From Ramlibacter sp. (GTDB taxonomy: Bacteria > Pseudomonadota > Gammaproteobacteria > Burkholderiales > Burkholderiaceae_C): a DNA stretch of 64,000 bases. Shown here piece after piece: positions 41,005-49,361 of this stretch (the first letter of the stretch is position 1; every line of letters begins with the position of its first letter). The stretch lies in assembly GCF_028291745.1 (NCBI RefSeq), contig NZ_JAQGNQ010000101.1, positions 1 to 64,000 of the forward strand. Reading direction: 5' to 3'. The notes under the pieces are model-generated. The model ran no database searches. It saw nothing but the letters and a program-made list of their open reading frames with translations, and had not been told where the DNA came from. The translations under genes and the position numbers were made by a program.

Positions 41005-42378
41005 TCAGGTTGTCACCGGTGCCGGCAGGGCGGCGCCGCTGCGGTCCCTGAGCGGCTGCGCCAGCCGCTCGGCCACCAGGGCTGCCATTGCCCTGCCCTC
41101 GCGGATCGCGTAGTTGGTGCCGCGGTCCTCGGGATAGATCTGCGCCATGGTGGTGACGTGGCCATTGGCGAATGGTGTCTCCACCCCGGGCACGTAACTG
41201 GAGTAGTCGCGCTCGGTCACCGGCTGCGCGTACTCGGAACGCCACACGCGGAAGTCCTGCACCCACGAGCGATCGAGCTTGGGGAACATGCGCTTGAGGT
41301 GCGACAGCGCGAACTCCAGGTACTGCTCGTCGCTGTATTGCCAGACCGGATCTTGCACCGCGAGATAGCGCGAGAGAAAGGCGATGTGCGAGCCCTTGTA
41401 GTTCTCGGGCAGGTCGAAGTTGGTGTGCTCGATCACTCCCACAAACGGGAAGCCGGCATCGTTGACATTGAGCCAGTAGGTGTCCGAGAGGCTGCGGTCC
41501 AGGCGCAGCACCAGGCACATGTTGCCCAGGTACTTCACGCGCCGCAGCTTCTGCAGCCATGGCGCGGGCGCGCTGCCTTCGAAGATGTCGGCGATGATCG
41601 GAAAGGCGGGCGTGAAGACGAACTCACGCCCCTGCACCTCGCCGCCGTTCGTGCCAAGCGCGACGATCCGGCCGCCCTCGCTGCGCACTCCGGTCACGGC
41701 CTGCCCCAGGCTCACCTCGCCACCCAGGCGCCGGATCTCGGCCACCATGGCTTCGGCGAGCCGGCCGAAGCCGCCCTTGAAATAGGCCAGCTCCTCGCCG
41801 CCCTTGGCGTTGCGGGTGCTGCCGCGCAGCACCAGCTTCTTCCACATCCATACCGCGTTCACGGCTTCGGCGAACACCGAGAACTTGGACTCGATCAGCG
41901 GCTGCCACACCACGCGGTACACGCCCTTGCCGCACAGCGGCTCCAGCCATTCGCGGATGCTCAGGTGCTCGATCGTCTTCCAGTCCTTGATACGGCGCAC
42001 CTGCAGCACGAGCAGGCCGAGGCGGAAGCGGTCGACCAGCGACAAGGCGGTGAAACGCAGCAGGTCCAGCGGCGTGGAGAGCTTCCACATGCGGCCGTTG
42101 AAGTACATCCCGGTGCGGCTCGGAAGGGTGACGATGTTGCCCTCCATCCCCAGCTCCTTCACCAGCTCCGGCACGAACACGTCGTTGTTGAACCAGTGGT
42201 GGTAGAACTTCTCGATGCGCACGCCGTCGGAAAATTCGAAGGTGCCTGCCAGCCCGCCGACGGAATCGTCCGCCTCGATCACCCGCACGCTGCGGCCCTG
42301 CCTGGCCAGCGCGTAAGCGGTGGTGAGTCCGGCGAAGCCGCCGCCGACGATCACCGCGTCGTATTTCTTTTCGGTCAT
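41005..42378 (-). CDS. FAD-dependent oxidoreductase, amine-oxidase/UGM-like (copy 2)
   Basis: A 457-aa protein: 'DAVIVGGGFAGLTTAYALAR', 'VIEADDSVGGLAGTFEFSDG', 'RIEKFYHHWFNNDVFVPELV' and a C-terminal FAD-contact block 'MAQIYPEDRGTNYAIREGRA'. It is a paralogue of 29443-30768 and of the same protoporphyrinogen-oxidase-like group seen in glycan loci. It lies 4 bp before the 574-aa membrane gene and 36 bp after the second GtrA gene. Reaction unknown. Confidence 0.83.
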   Translation of the reverse strand: MTEKKYDAVIVGGGFAGLTTAYALARQGRSVRVIEADDSVGGLAGTFEFSDGVRIEKFYHHWFNNDVFVPELVKELGMEGNIVTLPSRTGMYFNGRMWKLSTPLDLLRFTALSLVDRFRLGLLVLQVRRIKDWKTIEHLSIREWLEPLCGKGVYRVVWQPLIESKFSVFAEAVNAVWMWKKLVLRGSTRNAKGGEELAYFKGGFGRLAEAMVAEIRRLGGEVSLGQAVTGVRSEGGRIVALGTNGGEVQGREFVFTPAFPIIADIFEGSAPAPWLQKLRRVKYLGNMCLVLRLDRSLSDTYWLNVNDAGFPFVGVIEHTNFDLPENYKGSHIAFLSRYLAVQDPVWQYSDEQYLEFALSHLKRMFPKLDRSWVQDFRVWRSEYAQPVTERDYSSYVPGVETPFANGHVTTMAQIYPEDRGTNYAIREGRAMAALVAERLAQPLRDRSGAALPAPVTT

Positions 42379-42414
42379 TGTCTGTCTGGTCTGCTGGGGG
42401 GCGCCCGCGTGGTC

Positions 42415-42801
42415 TCACGCGGGCGATTGCTGCGGTGTCTCGTTGAACGTGATGCGGCGATTGAGGGAGAACTGGATCAGCACCACGAAGGGCAGCGTGA
42501 GCAGCTTGGCGATGCGCGCGTCCATGCGCAGGTGGTCGACCAGCACCCACAGCATGGCCGCCGAGGCCGTGAAGCCGACCGCCGCCACGCCGAAGAAGAT
42601 CGCCATCCGCCGCAGCACCTTGCTCTTGACGCCGAACGTGATGCGCCGGTTGAGAAAGAAACTCAGGAGCGTGCCGGCCAGGTAGCCCGCCACGTTGGCG
42701 ACCTGGTAGCCGACGCCCGCCGTGACCAGCAGGTAGTAGGTGGCGTAGTCCGTGCCGACGCCGAGGCCGCCGCAGATGCAATACAGGAGAAGCTGGCTCA
42801 C
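42415..42801 (-). CDS. GtrA family membrane protein (copy 2)
   Basis: A 128-aa, four-TM protein: 'LLYCICGGLGVGTDYATYYL', 'GYLAGTLLSFFLNRRITFGV' and the closing 'VVLIQFSLNRRITFNE'. The paired 'FxLNRRITF' phrases are typical of GtrA. The start is GTG 42801, overlapping the stop of the ArnC/DPM1-like GT2 (GTGA). Together the pair resembles GtrA-GtrB modules that make a polyprenyl-phosphate sugar and move it across the membrane. Confidence 0.87.
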   Translation of the reverse strand: MSQLLLYCICGGLGVGTDYATYYLLVTAGVGYQVANVAGYLAGTLLSFFLNRRITFGVKSKVLRRMAIFFGVAAVGFTASAAMLWVLVDHLRMDARIAKLLTLPFVVLIQFSLNRRITFNETPQQSPA

Positions 42802-43772
42802 CGGGTTCCTTCCGTGCTGGTGGTGTGCGCGAGGCCCACCGTCTGGTCGATCACGTACTGCGGCCGGCCGTTGATGGTCAGGAGCACGCGTCCGAGGTAT
42901 TCGCCGATCATTCCCAGCGCGAGCAGTTGCGCGCCGCCCAGGATCAGCAGCGTGACGATCAGCGAAGACCAGCCCACCGGCATGATGTTGATGGTGAAGC
43001 GCTGGAGCACGAAGAACAGCGCCAGCAGGAAGCCCAGGCCGGAGAAGATCATCCCGAGCAGGGACGTGAGCCGCAGCGGCACGATCGAGAAGTTGGTGGC
43101 CATCTTCAGCCACAGCGACACCGACTTGCGCATGCCGTACCGGCTGGTGCCGGCGAAGCGCCCGTGGTGGTCGACGTCCACCGTCGCGATGTTGCGGGTC
43201 GCCTGCAGGATCAGGCCATCGATGTACACGTAAGGGCCGCGGTACTTGAGGATCTCGTCGCGGATCTCCGACTTCATCGCCCGGAACGGCGACAGGTAAA
43301 GATCGTGCGGCTTCTGCAGCAGGTAGTCGGCAACCGCGTTGTTCAGGCGGCTGCCCATCACCTTCCACGCCTTGTGTTGCCGGTTCTTGAAGCGCGCATA
43401 GGCGATGTCGTGGCCGGCGTCGAGCTGCCGCACCAGCGCCGGGATGTCGCGGGGCGAATGCTGCAGGTCGTCGTCCATCGTGACGATCACGCGGCCGCGC
43501 GCGCGGCCGAAGCCCGCCATCAGCGCATTGTGCTGGCCGGCGTTCATGCGCAGCAGGATACCGTTCACCGTGGGATAGCGCGCGCTCAGGGACTGGATCA
43601 CGCGCCAGCTGTCGTCGGGCGAGCGGTCACACACGAAGATGATCTCGTGGCTGGGGGCGACGTCCGGCGCGGCGGAGAGCTCCTTCTCGATCTGCGCAAC
43701 GAGCTCGGGCAGTACGGCCTCGCTGCCGTAGACCGGCACGACGATGGACAGCTCAGGACGCGTCGGAACCAT
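42798..43772 (-). CDS. GtrB/ArnC/DPM1-type polyprenyl-phosphate glycosyltransferase
   Basis: A 324-aa membrane-anchored GT2. Catalytic part: 'LSIVVPVYGSEAVLPELVAQ', 'NAGQHNALMAGFGRARGRVI', 'VTMDDDLQHSPRDIPALVRQ' (DDD), and 'RYGMRKSVSLWLKMATNFS'. Two C-terminal TMs follow: 'LLGMIFSGLGFLLALFFVLQ' and 'IVTLLILGGAQLLALGMIGE'. It should load undecaprenyl phosphate with a sugar for the GT-C enzymes. ATG 43772 lies 20 bp inside the upstream epimerase gene. Confidence 0.92.
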   Translation of the reverse strand: MVPTRPELSIVVPVYGSEAVLPELVAQIEKELSAAPDVAPSHEIIFVCDRSPDDSWRVIQSLSARYPTVNGILLRMNAGQHNALMAGFGRARGRVIVTMDDDLQHSPRDIPALVRQLDAGHDIAYARFKNRQHKAWKVMGSRLNNAVADYLLQKPHDLYLSPFRAMKSEIRDEILKYRGPYVYIDGLILQATRNIATVDVDHHGRFAGTSRYGMRKSVSLWLKMATNFSIVPLRLTSLLGMIFSGLGFLLALFFVLQRFTINIMPVGWSSLIVTLLILGGAQLLALGMIGEYLGRVLLTINGRPQYVIDQTVGLAHTTSTEGTR

Positions 43773-44445
43773 AGTACTTCTCAATGACCCGGCGAACGTA
43801 GGTGCTGTCGAATCGGACGCCGCACGCCGCGGCGACCGCGACGGCGATGCTGGTGTCGATCGGATAGCTGCCTCCGGCCTCTCGCCTGGTGTAGCACGCC
43901 CCGCGACCGAGCACGGCCTCGAACACGCGCACCAGTTCGGGGATCGAGGTGTAGAAGGGCGAAGCGATCTCGGTGATCCTGCCCTCCCCGCCGCCGTCCT
44001 GCAGCAGCTTGCGCACGATGCAGGCAACGTCGTCGACGTCGATCAGGTTGCGGCGCGCCTGCGTCCACGCCTCGAACGGCTCCCCCGTGGAGACCTTGCC
44101 GTACAGATAATTGGTCAGCGTGTTGGGATTGCGGGTGCGGCCCACCACCTGCGGCAGGCGGAAGATGGCGAACCGGGGCGACCCGCGCACAAGTTCCTCC
44201 ATCGCCTTCTTGTGCGTGACGTAGGGAGTGCCGGCGAGCTCCTCGTCGTTGATGCTGCAGGTGCTGAAGTAAAGCAGCAGCGCGGGGCGGTCGACGAATT
44301 GCTCCAGCAGCCGGCGCTCGCGCAGGAATTCCTCACCTCGCATCTCGCGCGAGTTCGACACGCCGGAGGCGTAGACGACCACGTCCTCCGCTTCCTCGTA
44401 AAACCGACGAAACGCATTCGCCAGGAGACCGTTGCCGACGATCAT
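43753..44445 (-). CDS. Small NAD-dependent epimerase-like protein
   Basis: A 230-aa atypical extended SDR. The N-terminus 'MIVGNGLLANAFRRFYEEAE' replaces the usual GxxGxxG by GNGLLA. The central 'LLYFSTCSINDEELAGTPYV' and 'THKKAMEELV' take the place of the Ser and YxxxK region ('YVTHK' fits). 'FRLPQVVGRTRNPNTLTNYL' and 'ARRNLIDVDDVACIV' follow. It is shorter than the ~310-aa norm. A 191-bp spacer with a G9 tract lies upstream. It probably modifies a nucleotide sugar for the GtrB-like enzyme; this is inference. Confidence 0.78.
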   Translation of the reverse strand: MIVGNGLLANAFRRFYEEAEDVVVYASGVSNSREMRGEEFLRERRLLEQFVDRPALLLYFSTCSINDEELAGTPYVTHKKAMEELVRGSPRFAIFRLPQVVGRTRNPNTLTNYLYGKVSTGEPFEAWTQARRNLIDVDDVACIVRKLLQDGGGEGRITEIASPFYTSIPELVRVFEAVLGRGACYTRREAGGSYPIDTSIAVAVAAACGVRFDSTYVRRVIEKYYGSDAS

Positions 44446-44636
44446 GGCGCACCCACCCGCGCACTCGGCATCGGCAAGTCACCACGGCGCAGCCCCCCCC
44501 CTGTGTGCGACGCCAGCACTCGAACACACGCGACGATCATCAAACTTCTACTCCCTCCACCATGCGCGGCGAGCCCCGGCCGGGCTGCCGCATTTCACCG
44601 AGCATCTCTGGTGCGCGAACGCGGGTCCTGCCGTCC

Positions 44637-46379
44637 TCAATACGGCGATGGTCGCATGTTCAGGTAAGCCGCGTCACAGAAGCCCTTGCCGTCGCCGGAG
44701 AAGGCCATGCGAAACCAGCCGTCCGCGGCAAATGCCGCATCCAGTTCGTGGCAGTCCTTGACCCTGGTCTTGCCGCGCAGAAAAACGTTATCCAAGATGA
44801 CCGCGTGTACATGGCGCCGCTGCAACTCCGCGACGATGGACCCGGAGTTCATGGTGTTCATTGCAGGAATGGATTCCAGGGGCAGCGCCGTCACGCTGGC
44901 CGAACCGCAGATGTAGTTGCGCAGTTCGGAGGTGTACTCGCCGATCGCAAGTTCATGTCCGTTGCGACACAGCAGGTACTTGTGGTCCTTGAGCAGCGTG
45001 TAAAGCTCGTTCAGCCGGCCCGTCATGCTGGGAAGGTTCAATGACGCATAGCTGGGAACCGCGAGGACGGCGGCGATGGCCGCCACCACGAACAGCTTGT
45101 CAAGGGCCACCGTCGCCCGCGGCCACGCAGTCCGCAACAGGCGGCAGAGTGCCACGAGCAGGATGAAGCCAAAGCCAAGCAGGTAGGATGGGCGGGGCCG
45201 CTGTGTCAGGACAACGGCCAGCGCCACCGCGATGTTTGCCACCAGCAGGACGAGAAAATCCACGTCGCGTGCGCTCAAGGGGGTCGGCGTCGCGCGGCGC
45301 CGGCGCCAGGCAAAGACCGCTGCCGCGACGGCGAGAGCGACGACCGCCATCGCCAGGACCGTGGGGTAGACGTCGTTCTTCATGACCGGCGCGTAGTCCG
45401 GATTGCCGCTGAACGAGGTCGCGTTGAATGCCAGGACCTGCAGGCCGGCTGGCAGCAGCGAGAGATTCCATGCGAAGTGTTCCAGCGTCGCGCCGGGGTT
45501 GGCCAGCAACATCTCGGTGATCGAGGGGCTTTCGTCGCCGAAATCCCTTTTCATCAGCGTCTGGCATTCCGTCCAGGGGCTCTGCGTCCAGTCGGAGTAG
45601 CGTTGCTGGTAGCCGAACGCGTAGACTTGGCACATGTTGAGCCGGTGCTTGGGCGCCGAAGCCTCGTTGATCTGCCGCCATCCCTGGAGGGTGGAGATCT
45701 GGTAGAAGTAGGCCACTACGAGCAGCGTGAAGACCGCGACCACGCCCCCGCGCCAGGCATACCGGCGCACTCCGGCCCGGTCACCGACACGCACACGCTG
45801 GTACACGCGAAACAGGAAGTACAGGCCCAGCATGCCGAAGCAGATGATGTTCTCGTTGCGCAGGAGAACCGTGGCGAGGGCATAGAGCGCGACCAGCAGT
45901 GGCAGACGCCAGTCCGACTCCGAACTGCAGATCCCCACGGCACAGAACGCGACGACCGCCCCGAACAGGTGTACTTCGTAGAGCGTGTCGTAGTGGATGG
46001 GAAGCGCCACCCACCAGAGGGCCACCAGGAAGCCGAGCAGCGGGCCGAGGTAGCGTTTGCCAGCCCAGGCTGCGAGCAGCGTGGTAGCGACAACCAGGGC
46101 AACGCGATGCACCAGCACGGCCGCACGGGCATCCTGGAACAGGCTTTCCATCCAGCCGAAATAAGCAGTGTAAAGCGGCGACCAGAGGATGTTCACCTGC
46201 CCGGACCTCACCCAGCTGGAGGCGTCCAGGAAGTACGCCGACGTATCTCCATAGGTGGTGTCCCGCCACCAGATGCCCCAAAGCACCTTGGACATGACGA
46301 GGATGACCGCAGCCCAGTACCAAACAAGGTGACGCCCCGAAAGGGGCGCCACGGTCTGGAGAAAATCCCTTGCCTTCAT
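44637..46379 (-). CDS. GT-C-like polytopic membrane protein (580 aa)
   Basis: Start 'MKARDFLQTVAPLSGRHLVW' at 46379 overlaps the stop of the GT2-methyltransferase (ATGA); the track's longer form is rejected. About 10 TM. The first loop 'WRDTTYGDTSAYFLDASSWV' has the acidic pattern of GT-C enzymes. The C-terminal ~100 aa are soluble ('VHAVILDNVFLRGKTRVKDC'). Unlike the paralogue pair at 37579-41000 it shows no strong block identity with them. Likely a lipid-linked sugar transferase; not firmly classified. Confidence 0.77.
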   Translation of the reverse strand: MKARDFLQTVAPLSGRHLVWYWAAVILVMSKVLWGIWWRDTTYGDTSAYFLDASSWVRSGQVNILWSPLYTAYFGWMESLFQDARAAVLVHRVALVVATTLLAAWAGKRYLGPLLGFLVALWWVALPIHYDTLYEVHLFGAVVAFCAVGICSSESDWRLPLLVALYALATVLLRNENIICFGMLGLYFLFRVYQRVRVGDRAGVRRYAWRGGVVAVFTLLVVAYFYQISTLQGWRQINEASAPKHRLNMCQVYAFGYQQRYSDWTQSPWTECQTLMKRDFGDESPSITEMLLANPGATLEHFAWNLSLLPAGLQVLAFNATSFSGNPDYAPVMKNDVYPTVLAMAVVALAVAAAVFAWRRRRATPTPLSARDVDFLVLLVANIAVALAVVLTQRPRPSYLLGFGFILLVALCRLLRTAWPRATVALDKLFVVAAIAAVLAVPSYASLNLPSMTGRLNELYTLLKDHKYLLCRNGHELAIGEYTSELRNYICGSASVTALPLESIPAMNTMNSGSIVAELQRRHVHAVILDNVFLRGKTRVKDCHELDAAFAADGWFRMAFSGDGKGFCDAAYLNMRPSPY

Positions 46380-47914
46380 GGAGCCGAATGCATGGCGTCG
46401 CTCTCGCGTTGCGGCGCCGTGCGGCCCGCCGCCGGCCGGATTGCGTGTTGCAGCAGATATTCCGGCGTCGGCCGCGGCCGTGCCACGATCAACGTCTGGT
46501 AGGCGAACAGCCCCGGCAGGATTCGTGCAAGCCATGAATTGACCGTAAGAAGAGTACGAGAAAGGCGATTGAGTCCGACCGCCAAGGGATAGGGAGCGGG
46601 AACGACCCGCTTGGCTTCGATCTGGTAGCCCGCATAACGCAGGATGCGTTCCAGGGAAGCCACCGTGAACAGGCGGGTATGGGTGATGTCCAGGATGCCG
46701 CGCTTGCCGTAGTTGAACTGCCCCATCAACATCATGAGGCGGGTGACGAAGAAGCAGACATTGCCCGAACTCATGATGACCCGCGCGCGGGCGTTGCCAT
46801 TGAGCGCTGCGCGCAGGCGCCGGAGAAACTCTTCCGGTTCGGCCAGGTGCTCGATCACGTCCAGCATCACGACTTCGTCCAGCGACTTCCAGTCCACCGC
46901 CGGCAGTTCGCTATTCAGGTTGCAGCGCTGGTACTCGCAGCCGGAGATAGCGCGTTCTGGCTCGAGGTCAGTGCCGACCACGGTGCATTGCTTCTGTGCA
47001 TGCAGCGCCTCGGACAGGTAGCCGTCGGCGCACCCGAGATCGAGCACGCGGCTGCCCGGAGCGACCAGGCCAAATGCCAGCGAATGGGTGCTGGAGAAAC
47101 TCAGCTTGCTGACGTACTTGCGGATCCAGGGCGGCGCCACGTCAAACTTCGGGTCGTAGAAGATCCCGAGGGAGATCAGCCGGGCCTTCACCGAGGCGCG
47201 GACCACATCACCCGCGTACTTCAGCCCGTTGACGTGGCACACCTCGTCGCCATAAAAGGTCGGGATCGCGATTTCCTCGATCGGGGCCCGCGAGAAGAGC
47301 AACTGGACGATGATCTCGGTGTCGAAGTGGAAATCGTTGGTGTTGTATTCGAATGGAACACCGGCGAGCACGGCGGTGGAGTACGCCCGGTAGCCGGTGT
47401 GGAACTCGGAAAGCCTGGAACCGAGCAGCCGGTTTTGGAACCACGTGAGCACCTGGTTGCCTACGAATTTGTACAAAGGCATCCCGCCGCGCAGTGCGTT
47501 TGCCTTGGTCAACATGCGGGAGCCGAACACAGCACCCAGGCCCGGCTTCAACGTGAACGGAAGCACCAGATCGGGGATCTTCTCAGGCGCGTACTGACCG
47601 TCACCGTGCAGAAGCACCACGACGTCAAAGCGATGATTGATGGCGTAACGGTAGCCGATCTTCTGGTTGCCGCCATAGCCCTGGTTGACCGGATTGCGCA
47701 GGACGGTCACCGGGTAAGGGTATCCGGCATCGACGTGCTGCTGCGCCACCTCGGCCGTGCTGTCCTTGCTGCAGTCGTCGATCACCAGCACCTCGGCGTC
47801 GTACGAGGCCGATAGCGTCTTCGGGATGCGGTCAAGGACGCCCCGGATCGTGCTCTCGGCGTCGTATGCCACGATGAAGATCAAGACCTTGAGGCGGAGC
47901 TCTGGACTGTTCAT
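46376..47914 (-). CDS. Bifunctional GT2 glycosyltransferase / SAM methyltransferase
   Basis: A 512-aa fusion. Residues ~1-240 are a DPM1-like GT2: 'VLIFIVAYDAESTIRGVLDR', 'VLVIDDCSKDSTAEVAQQHV', 'NQGYGGNQKIGYRYAI', 'VVVLLHGDGQYAPEKI'. Residues ~275-430 are a class-I methyltransferase with motif I 'GSRVLDLGCADGYLSEALHA' and 'DEVVMLDVIEHLAEPEEFLR'. The start at 47914 has GGAG-like sequence upstream. It may add a sugar and methylate it, for instance as a chain-end cap, but the two parts could act separately. Confidence 0.88.
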   Translation of the reverse strand: MNSPELRLKVLIFIVAYDAESTIRGVLDRIPKTLSASYDAEVLVIDDCSKDSTAEVAQQHVDAGYPYPVTVLRNPVNQGYGGNQKIGYRYAINHRFDVVVLLHGDGQYAPEKIPDLVLPFTLKPGLGAVFGSRMLTKANALRGGMPLYKFVGNQVLTWFQNRLLGSRLSEFHTGYRAYSTAVLAGVPFEYNTNDFHFDTEIIVQLLFSRAPIEEIAIPTFYGDEVCHVNGLKYAGDVVRASVKARLISLGIFYDPKFDVAPPWIRKYVSKLSFSSTHSLAFGLVAPGSRVLDLGCADGYLSEALHAQKQCTVVGTDLEPERAISGCEYQRCNLNSELPAVDWKSLDEVVMLDVIEHLAEPEEFLRRLRAALNGNARARVIMSSGNVCFFVTRLMMLMGQFNYGKRGILDITHTRLFTVASLERILRYAGYQIEAKRVVPAPYPLAVGLNRLSRTLLTVNSWLARILPGLFAYQTLIVARPRPTPEYLLQHAIRPAAGRTAPQRESDAMHSAP

Positions 47915-47937
47915 GGAGAAGCCTTTTTGAGAAGACG

Positions 47938-48294
47938 TCAGCGGCCGATCAAGGCCACGCCAGCGAGGATCAGGAACATGCCGAGATAGTGACTGCTCTG
48001 CAGTTTCTCGTCGAACACGAATTGCGAGATGAGGGGAACGAGCACATAGGTGACGGCAAGCACCGGGTACGCGACGCTCAAGGGCGTCTTGGAGAGAACC
48101 TCCAGCCACATGAGCAGGGCCAGTCCGTAGATCAGCAGTGCGACGGGCAGGAACGGCTGGCGAAAGGCCCGGAGCAACACTTCAGGAGAGAAGTTCAGCG
48201 GCCCGACCTGCGTCATGGCGTACTTGAGCAGGATCTGTCCGCAGGCAGAGATCGACGCTGCGAACAGCGGCAGCCAGATGGACGTGGCTTTCAT
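47938..48294 (-). CDS. SMR/ArnE-like small transporter
   Basis: A 118-aa four-TM protein: 'IWLPLFAASISACGQILLKY', then 'LPVALLIYGLALLMWLEVLS', 'TPLSVAYPVLAVTYVLVPLI' and 'GMFLILAGVALIGR'. The pattern matches EamA/SMR half-transporters such as ArnE/ArnF, which flip undecaprenyl-phosphate-linked sugars. It lies 23 bp before the GT2-methyltransferase. A dedicated polyprenyl-sugar flippase is the likely role; it might need a partner protein, and the GtrA proteins are candidates. Confidence 0.85.
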   Translation of the reverse strand: MKATSIWLPLFAASISACGQILLKYAMTQVGPLNFSPEVLLRAFRQPFLPVALLIYGLALLMWLEVLSKTPLSVAYPVLAVTYVLVPLISQFVFDEKLQSSHYLGMFLILAGVALIGR

Positions 48295-48403
48295 GAGCGG
48301 GGCATCTCTTTTGTGATGTTGGGTTGGAAGCGCCGGGCGCCGATCGTAGCAGTTGGGCTGGTTCGCCCTTCGCGCTTCGCCATGGGGGTTCGCGCCTCCT
48401 CGC

Positions 48404-49360
48404 TTAGGTGGGCACCCGCAAGGTCCTGCGGATCCTCCAGACCAGGTCGGTAAACACGTGCCGCCGCAGGTAGGGGCGTACCGCGGACCACACCTCCGCG
48501 TCGCCCGGAACGCGCCCGAGCATGCGTTCGCGCAAGCGTGTCATCTCCTGGATGCCGGTGCTGCCGATTTCGGCGGAGGTCTTCTGCGCGGTGTGGATGC
48601 GAAACGCGCCAAGGAAGCGCGGCAAGCGCGCGAAGCGCGCGCCCGCCTGGCGAAAGCGCAGGATCAGGTCCCAGTCCATCGCGAAGCGGAAGGACTCGTC
48701 GACCTGCCCGCCTGCCTTCTCCCAGATGCTCCGGCGCCAGAACATGGTTTCCTGCGGGATGTAGTCGGCCCAGGACAGCACCTCGTCGTCGTGCGGCGGC
48801 ATCATCCAGCGGCCGATCTGCCGGTCCTGCTCGTCGATCAGGATCCGGTGCCCGTAGACCACGTCGACTTCGGGATGCCGGCTGAAGTAGCGCGCCACGT
48901 AGGCCAGCGTGCCGGGCAGCAGGAGGTCGTCGGAATTGAGCCAGCCCATGATCTCGCCCGAGGTCTTGGCGAAAGCGAGATTGATGGCGTGCGACTGGCC
49001 GCGGTCCGGCCGCGATTCCCAGGAGGCGAGGCGGTCCGCGTAGCGTTCCAGGACAGGCACGGTGCCATCCTGCGAGCCCCCGTCCTGCACGATGTATTCG
49101 AGGTTGGGGTAGTTCTGGTCGAGCACGCTGCTCAGCGTCCGCTCGATGTAGGAGGCCTGCCCGAACGAGGGCGTCACCAGCGAGATCTTCGACGCCTTGC
49201 CCAGCCGAACCGGGCGGTAGTAGTGCGCCGGCAACTTCATCACCTGGGGCTGGAACTGCACCAGGCGTCCCAGCCGGAACGCGAAGATGGCGCGCAGTCG
49301 CGCGCGCGCGCCCTGGCCGGCGCTGCGGAAATATCGCAACGGATGCTTGAGATCTTGCAT
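48404..49360 (-). CDS. Glycosyltransferase family 2
   Basis: A 318-aa GT-A enzyme with ~55 basic residues-rich leading amino acids before 'ISLVTPSFGQASYIERTLSS'. Then come 'YIVQDGGSQDGTVPVLERYA', 'NLAFAKTSGEIMGWLNSDDL' (SDD metal motif) and 'FRFAMDWDLILRFRQAGARF'. This is the WcaA/WbbL-like group acting on nucleotide sugars in the cytoplasm. It lies 1 bp after the carbamoyltransferase stop, then a 109-bp spacer separates it from the SMR gene. Confidence 0.9.
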   Translation of the reverse strand: MQDLKHPLRYFRSAGQGARARLRAIFAFRLGRLVQFQPQVMKLPAHYYRPVRLGKASKISLVTPSFGQASYIERTLSSVLDQNYPNLEYIVQDGGSQDGTVPVLERYADRLASWESRPDRGQSHAINLAFAKTSGEIMGWLNSDDLLLPGTLAYVARYFSRHPEVDVVYGHRILIDEQDRQIGRWMMPPHDDEVLSWADYIPQETMFWRRSIWEKAGGQVDESFRFAMDWDLILRFRQAGARFARLPRFLGAFRIHTAQKTSAEIGSTGIQEMTRLRERMLGRVPGDAEVWSAVRPYLRRHVFTDLVWRIRRTLRVPT

Positions 49361-49361
49361 G

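Noticed and set aside
40927-43233. 768-aa plus-strand ORF
   Set aside because: Antisense to the FAD-oxidoreductase, GtrA and GT-C genes, which have clear motifs; this frame has none.
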